A DNA stretch of 64,000 bases from Atrichornis clamosus. Its lineage: Eukaryota > Chordata > Aves > Passeriformes > Menuridae. The notes under the pieces are model-generated. The model was given only the letters and a program-made list of their open reading frames with translations, did not search any database and was not told the DNA's origin. Below, piece by piece: positions 60,301-64,000 of the stretch. The stretch lies in the NCBI GenBank assembly GCA_013400975.1, contig WBMZ01009496.1, positions 1-64,000 on the forward strand, read 5' to 3'. Every line of letters begins with the position of its first letter. The stretch's first letter is position 1. The position numbers and the translations under genes are program-made.

Positions 60301-61751
60301 ACCAACAATCCTAATTCCTTGAGGTTTATCTCATAAATTTTGCTTCTTAAGCCTCTAATGATTCTTAATGTTGGCTTTTTATTAGCTTTTGCATTTTTTG
60401 AAGGGTGAAGCCTATGCAGCCTTATGGCTGTGATCTTAGAAACACTGGGTGGAATGGAAAGATTGCTGTCCATGGAGTGTGAAGGACTCTTGTTCATATG
60501 CTCCACTATGCTGTCAGCCCTTTCTGCCTGCAGATAGGCTTGTTGATTTGGGCTCAGCCTGTGATGCCTTCTAAGTCCCAAAAGTTTTACGTCTCTGGTT
60601 GTTTTCTGTCATCCATCTGTGTCAATGTGACCATGGTTTATTAACAACAGTCATAGAGATGACTCTCAGGTTTTCCTAGAGTCTATATTTCCTGGTTGTG
60701 AGGGTGTCCAACTGAGAACTACTGTGTTTTCTTCTGGAAATATTATTTGAACTTGAAATAAAGACTTGCCCCCGATTTCTTGTGGGCCATGTTTTGTGCT
60801 TCTCAACATTATATGATATTTTGTGCTGTAGAGGACATTGAGAAGAAAAAAATCCCTTGGGTTGTGCAAGTCCTTTTTGCTAGAAGTAGACAACATAATT
60901 TTGAATATCATAGGAAGAAAAGGAACAATCTCTGATATGCAGTAGTGGATTACTAAAAAGTTTGGTTTTATTTTCAGCTCTAATACAAGGCAACAAACAA
61001 GTAAAAGACAAGGAGAAAAGGCAGAAGTACCAGTGTTAGATCATGTATTGTCTTTAATCCGTTTACCAGAGAAGGAAGACATCACTGACCTTTCACAGTC
61101 TTGGGTTGCCTTGGTTGTACTGCCACATATTAGGTAAGGGATGTTCTAAGGTACTGTTGTCATGTATTTCTGTAATGCTGTCTACTTTCTAACTGTCTAC
61201 TAGTTCTCTTTCTGGAAGAAGTTGCTTTACTAAGGAAAGGACAAAAATTGCTAATGCTAGGTTCAGGAAACTGGGGTTAGAAGTGAAAAAAGTGCTGTGT
61301 GGAAATACCATGAGTCCACAGTAAAGACAGGAATAGAATATCACTTTCTTGATTGCCTGCTCACTAAATTTGGTACTTTAGTACGCAAAGATGTTCTTGA
61401 CATGTTTCAGTTTGTGTGTTTTAAGCACTATCCTCTCTCAACAGTTGTCTTTTCAGTAATTGTTGAAGGACTAGTTAGAAGATGCAGTGAATGCTACAAC
61501 TTAAACTGTGAATCAGAAATAGCAAAAACATTTTGGTGCTGGTTTCAAACCTGGGGTGAGCTGCCTGTAATTTAATACAGGTAGATGTGAAAGAAAGCTT
61601 TCTTATGTATCTAGGTATCAGTGTCTAACAGAGATAAAAGTCTTCCCATTTGTTTTGAACAGACCAGTGAACAAGGAACACATTCTGCCTCGTGTGACAA
61701 GTTTTATAGACTCTCTCTTCACAGCCATTGACAAAGGAAACCTCTGCAAAG
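48535..61751 (+). CDS. UTP20: UTP20 (small-subunit processome component), first 14 coding exons, partial
   Basis: UTP20 (DRIM) is a very large HEAT/ARM-repeat protein of the nucleolar SSU processome, needed for early pre-rRNA cleavages and 18S rRNA production. Fourteen exons join in phase to give 558 residues plus one base. This is the N-terminal fifth of a protein that is 2,785 residues long in human. Start MKSKSSAHKSGNTHR matches the human start MKTKPVSHKTENTYR. Diagnostic stretches are NIDIIHRIDRTGS, ELLEWAFTSLSYLYKYLWRL, HPEKVEGVGQLLFEMCKGVR and AVAILAKLIL. The remaining exons lie beyond the window. Intron 14 contains an LTR element. No stop or frameshift was seen in the exons. Confidence 0.95.
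49212..49292 (+). CDS. UTP20: UTP20 exon 2, residues 16-42
   Basis: The exon encodes FLTFSERLSNINIDIIHRID and then RTGSFTE, the most conserved N-terminal block of UTP20. The acceptor is TTTTGCAG and the donor GAG|GTGAGA. Confidence 0.96.
49628..49930 (-). mobile_element. CR1 LINE 3' fragment in UTP20 intron 2
   Basis: The + strand reads AGAATCATAAGTTTG, then GAGTCCAACTGTTTAACC, GGGCAGCCTGTTCCAATGCC and CAGGCCATTTCCTCTTGTCC. These are recognisable reverse-complement CR1 3' UTR phrases. It is about 300 bp, 5' truncated and opposite in orientation to UTP20. Confidence 0.88.
50417..50483 (+). CDS. UTP20: UTP20 exon 3, residues 43-65(split)
   Basis: The exon encodes EVETYFFEGLRKWKELNLTQ then HF, plus one base of Val65. 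The acceptor is TTGACAG and the donor G|GTACGT. Confidence 0.96.
50655..50787 (+). CDS. UTP20: UTP20 exon 4, residues 65(split)-109(split)
   Basis: The exon encodes NKCQSFNQLVYYQSAVVQSL and then KTHLQVEGSLAYQPLL. Intron 3 before it is only 171 bp. The donor is AA|GTAAGT. Confidence 0.96.
51260..51448 (+). CDS. UTP20: UTP20 exon 5, residues 109(split)-172(split)
   Basis: The exon begins LVVQLARDLQADFYPHFHDF and includes DTQDTELLEWAFTSLSYLYK. It is a HEAT-like helical repeat region. The donor is AG|GTAAAA. Confidence 0.97.
52449..52530 (+). CDS. UTP20: UTP20 exon 6, residues 172(split)-199
   Basis: The exon encodes LYSTLLAHHKLHIRNFAAES and then FVFLVRK. The expected donor is AAG|GTAACT at 52531. 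A second, better-looking donor, CTG|GTGAGA, lies nine bases inside the exon and would remove VRK in frame. Confidence 0.95.
53603..53740 (+). CDS. UTP20: UTP20 exon 7, residues 200-245
   Basis: The exon encodes VSDKNAVFNLMFHDLGEHPE and then KVEGVGQLLFEMCKGVRNMF. It is phase 0 at both ends. The acceptor is TTTTGTAG and the donor ACG|GTAAAG. Confidence 0.97.
54133..54288 (+). CDS. UTP20: UTP20 exon 8, residues 246-297
   Basis: The exon is 52 codons from AVKLILLKLGPITEEE to KEHFDIVFKCLE, phase 0 at both ends. The donor GAG|GTATAT is followed within 12 bases by a 36-T run in the intron. Confidence 0.96.
54301..54360. repeat. 36-T homopolymer with adjacent ambiguous base
   Basis: Thirty-six T residues (54301-54336) are followed by GTATTTAC, a seven-A run, the only N of the window (54352) and another A-run. 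It is probably an error-prone homopolymer or a local assembly patch in UTP20 intron 8. Its true length is uncertain. Confidence 0.85.
54361..55935 (+). other. UTP20: UTP20 intron 8, remainder
   Basis: The remaining 1.6 kb of this GT-AG intron up to the AAACAG acceptor is moderately AT-rich. No repeat family, snoRNA box pair or exon was recognised. Confidence 0.65.
55936..56082 (+). CDS. UTP20: UTP20 exon 9, residues 298-346
   Basis: The exon encodes ESLLDLQRRITKVNCSMASE and ends KISLPEDVCR. It is phase 0 at both ends. The donor is CGG|GTAAGT. Confidence 0.96.
56582..56716 (+). CDS. UTP20: UTP20 exon 10, residues 347-391
   Basis: The exon encodes LSSSCCEVLLNTISAFLLAE and ends LPDSLTKEAIEK. 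The acceptor is CGTTTCAG and the donor AAG|GTAACA. Confidence 0.96.
56717..58201 (+). other. UTP20: UTP20 intron 10
   Basis: This 1.5-kb GT-AG intron contains a short TG microsatellite near 57,366-57,388. Nothing else was recognised. The ORF at 57,847-58,074 lacks splice context and homology that I can see. Confidence 0.7.
58202..58279 (+). CDS. UTP20: UTP20 exon 11, residues 392-417
   Basis: The exon encodes VFTSGFERCFLLEFSEAMFT and then MKQFER. The acceptor is TTTTGCAG and the donor AGG|GTAGGT. It is phase 0 at both ends. Confidence 0.95.
58802..58980 (+). CDS. UTP20: UTP20 exon 12, residues 418-477(split)
   Basis: The exon encodes HFLPCFLEYIEHCFSGTDAM, then DQAVAILAKLIL and EKYPLVFTEASV. 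The acceptor is CTCTGCAG and the donor AG|GTGAGG. Confidence 0.97.
59899..60420 (-). mobile_element. Old, degenerate CR1-type LINE fragment in UTP20 intron 12
   Basis: The + strand contains AAACCAGTCCTGAAAGATGTC, then TTATTAAATACTCCAATTCT followed by AGAGATTCCC, and later GTTTAAATCCTTTACTGCTT. These resemble the reverse complement of ancient CR1 3' consensus text. It is heavily diverged, interrupted around 60,075-60,135 by T/G-rich sequence, and both ends are uncertain. Confidence 0.6.
60978..61133 (+). CDS. UTP20: UTP20 exon 13, residues 477(split)-529(split)
   Basis: The exon starts with a variable basic stretch (SNTRQQTSKRQGEKAE) and then conserved VPVLDHVLSLIRLPEKEDIT and LSQSWVALVVLPHI. 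The acceptor is TTTTCAG and the donor AG|GTAAGG. Confidence 0.96.
61663..61751 (+). CDS. UTP20: UTP20 exon 14, residues 529(split)-558 and first base of 559
   Basis: The exon encodes PVNKEHILPRVTSFIDSLFT then AIDKGNLCK. It is the last exon in the window. The acceptor is TGAACAG and the donor G|GTCAGT. Confidence 0.95.
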
Positions 61752-62251
61752 GTCAGTTACAGTTACTTCCTGTTCATTTGCTTTTTGTTGATATATAAAA
61801 AAATGAAAGCAGTTTTCCGATGACACAAAGCATGAAAATGAATATCATTGTATCTCAAATTATTTACCAGCTTGAGTAAAACTAGAATAGCAAAACTGGG
61901 GAGGAAACAACCTCCAGAAAACAGTTCTGCAATTGCTGTTCATAATAGTAATGAGGTGACAGATGTTCTGCATAGTGGAAGACAGAGGAAGTTGGGAAGA
62001 AAAATAAGAAAATGAGGAAAAAAAGAGGAAGGAAATCTATCTGAACCAATTCCAGGCTGAAGCTGTCAAGTAAAGGAGAGGCTATTGACTCATAAGCTCC
62101 AATTCAAACCTATAGTGCAAAGTTTGGGACATTACCATCTGTCAATTAATAGCTAAATGTCAGTACAGCTATAAATGCAGTCTAGCACACTCCAATCAAA
62201 TATGTCATTATCTCGAACCCTTTGAGCTCCATGCTGGGTGCCAAAAAAGAC

Positions 62252-62837
62252 TGTCATGGTTTAACCCCAGCTGACAACTAAGCCCCACACAGCTGCTCAC
62301 CTGCTTACACTGGCGCAGTGGGATGGGGCAGAGAATCAGAATAGTAAAAGTGAGAAAGTTTGTGGACTGAGATGAAGACAGCTTAATGTAAGACAGATAA
62401 AGCAAGAGCCACACACAGAGGCAAAGCAAAACAAGGAATTAATTTACCAGTTCCCAAGGACAGGCAGCTGTTCAGCCATCTCCAGAAAAGCAGGGCTCCA
62501 TCATGCATAATGGTCACTTGGGAAGACAAACACCATCACTTTGTATGTCCCCCACTTTATCTGCTGAGCATGATGCTATACGGTCTGGAATATCCCTTTG
62601 GTCAGTTTGGGTCCACTGTCCCAGAGGTATCCCCTCCCAGCTCCTTGTGCACCCCCAGCCCACTCAGAGGTGGGCTGGTGTGAGAAGCAGAAAAGGCCTT
62701 TATGCTTTGTGAGTGCTGCACACTGATAATGAAAACATCCCTGTGTTATCAGCACTGTTTTCAGCACAGATCCAAACTAGAGCCCCATACTAGCTACCAT
62801 GCAGAAAATTAGCTCTATCCCAGCCAAACCCAGTGCA
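62252..62837 (+). mobile_element. LTR of an avian endogenous retroviral element (UTP20 intron 14)
   Basis: The segment begins TGTCATGGTTTAACCCCAGC and ends CCAGTGCA, a TG...CA structure of 586 bp. It contains phrases I associate with this avian LTR family: TGTGAGAAGCAGAAAAGGCC and TGTGTTATCAGCACTGTTTT, then TCTATCCCAGCCAAACCCAG. I believe it is ERVL-like, but I cannot confirm the family. It is read as the 5' LTR because related internal sequence follows it. The partner LTR would lie past the window end, so target-site duplications cannot be checked. It has no coding capacity. Confidence 0.75.
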
Positions 62838-64000
62838 TTCTCTGCCTGTTACTCAGTACTATTTATGTCACGCTTATGTGCCACACTATCCAATATAACC
62901 TCATTATCCACCCTTCCCCTTCCCATACTTTGATATCATTCCCTTAGTCTATGGACCACCCCTGTAAAATGTTCACAAAATGTCCGCTGAGTTTGTTTAG
63001 TCCATGAATTTGGGCTCCACCTGTTGTGGTGGTCTCTCAGGACAGGAGAGTTGGTGTCGTGTGTGGAGTTTTTTGGCACTGAAGTCATCTCATGTTGATT
63101 CACTGCTGCACTTGCACTGCTTCTTGTAAGGCTTGTCCTCCACTGGTTTGTGTTGTTCCTGCCAGAGTAATTCCTACAACATTCAACTAAAACCAGGGGT
63201 TACAACAATTCAAAGTTATATCCATTGTAGTCTCCACCCCTGGTCCCTTTGGGTGGGACCACGGGACTTAGCATTGCAATGAACTCCTTGCCCCTGCTTG
63301 GGTTTGGACTTACCTACAGACTGCAGTCTCTTTGGGGGAGTACCTGCTTCAAGTGGAGTCATACCTATGAGTCCCAGTTTCTCCAGGGGTCTACCTGCTG
63401 TGGTGTAGACTTACCCACCACCACAGTTGCCTTGGGGTGCACCTGTTCCAGCGCAGCCTTATCCATGGGCCACAATACCTTCAGAGTTACATGTGCGCCG
63501 AGCGTGGCCTCACCCATGCTGCACTCCCTCAGGAGTGTACCTGCTCTGTCATGGGCTTTTCTGTCACCACACACTTCAAGGTGCTCCAGCATGACCTTGT
63601 GCATAGCCAGTGATGCTTCAAGGTGTACTTGCTGCAGCATGGACTTATCCATAGGCACAGATGCTTCAGGTGTAGTTTCTCCAGCATGGACTTACCCTTG
63701 GGTCACCATTCCTTCAGAGGTACACCTGCTGCAGCACAGACAGGCTAAAGCCACAGATGCTTTGGGATGTACCTACTTTGGCATGGACTTAACCGTGGCT
63801 GTAGACGCTTTGGGATGTCCTGTTCCTCTGTGTACTCATCCACAGGTCACAGTCCGATTGACTCGAGTTTGCTCTGGAGTTCCAACCTGTCTGGTACAGC
63901 AGGACAAAACCAGCAGGACTGCCCTGGCCTCCTGCCCACCTAGGTGCATTGCCATGGCTGTTATCAGAATGTTCCAGGGACAGCAGAATAAGGTGATAAG
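62838..64000 (+). mobile_element. Internal region of the LTR element, non-coding and repeat-rich, continuing past the window
   Basis: This is sequence downstream of the LTR, with no recognisable gag, pol or env reading frame. The first part contains phrases such as TGAATTTGGGCTCCACCTGT and TCTCAGGACAGGAGAGTTGG, which I recall accompanying this LTR. From about 63,285 it becomes a degenerate array of about 50-55-bp units of the form 'tgctgcagcatggacttatccat ... ccttcagg'. No clear tRNA primer-binding site follows the LTR. Confidence 0.6.
63285..63860. repeat. Degenerate ~50-55-bp tandem repeats inside the LTR element
   Basis: The recurrent core is GCAGCATGGACTTATCCAT or close variants (for example CCAGCATGGACTTACCCTTG, CCAGCGCAGCCTTATCCATG), followed by a CACAGT-type word and CTTCAGG or TTTGGGG. 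About ten diverged copies can be counted. Unit length drifts, so this is an old array. Confidence 0.7.

Noticed and set aside
61297..61575. 92-codon ORF in UTP20 intron 13 as an extra exon or gene
   Set aside because: Exons 13 and 14 join directly in phase as in human UTP20. The ORF has no flanking splice logic, promoter or recognisable domain.

Overview
The window is vertebrate nuclear DNA, almost certainly from a bird. Genes are split by GT-AG introns. The interspersed repeats are mostly 5'-truncated CR1 LINE copies, and one LTR element begins with a terminus (TGTCATGGTTTAACCCCAGC) that I recognise from avian endogenous retroviral LTRs. The gene order ANO4 - SLC5A8 - UTP20 matches human chromosome 12q23. 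I cannot name the species; the LTR family hints at Neoaves.

Layout. (1) 1-~7.0 kb: the last two coding exons of ANO4 (+ strand) and a probable long 3' UTR ending near paired AATAAA signals at 6992-7010. (2) 7.0-10.5 kb: tail-to-tail intergenic DNA. (3) 10,519-35,528: the complete 15-exon coding region of SLC5A8 on the - strand. It was rebuilt exon by exon with all phases matching and gives an intact 611-residue sodium-coupled monocarboxylate transporter. Intron 2 has a GC donor, and a large CR1 copy lies inside it. (4) 35.5-36.2 kb: a CpG-rich SLC5A8 5' region carrying a 34-bp tandem repeat of seven copies plus a partial one. (5) 36.2-48.2 kb: head-to-head intergenic DNA in which I recognise no gene. 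(6) 48.2 kb to the end: the CpG-island promoter and first 14 coding exons of UTP20 (+ strand), about 558 of roughly 2,785 residues. Its introns hold CR1 copies, a 36-T run next to the only ambiguous base, and an LTR element that continues past the window end.

The three genes are not a functional unit. ANO4 encodes a TMEM16-family membrane protein, SLC5A8 a plasma-membrane Na+/monocarboxylate symporter, and UTP20 a nucleolar ribosome-biogenesis scaffold. They are neighbours by conserved synteny.

I found no clearly new biological system. The points most worth a second look are the 34-bp promoter minisatellite, the GC-AG intron and changed C-terminal tail of SLC5A8, a tandem in-frame 5' splice site in UTP20 exon 6, and the repeat-rich internal region of the LTR element.
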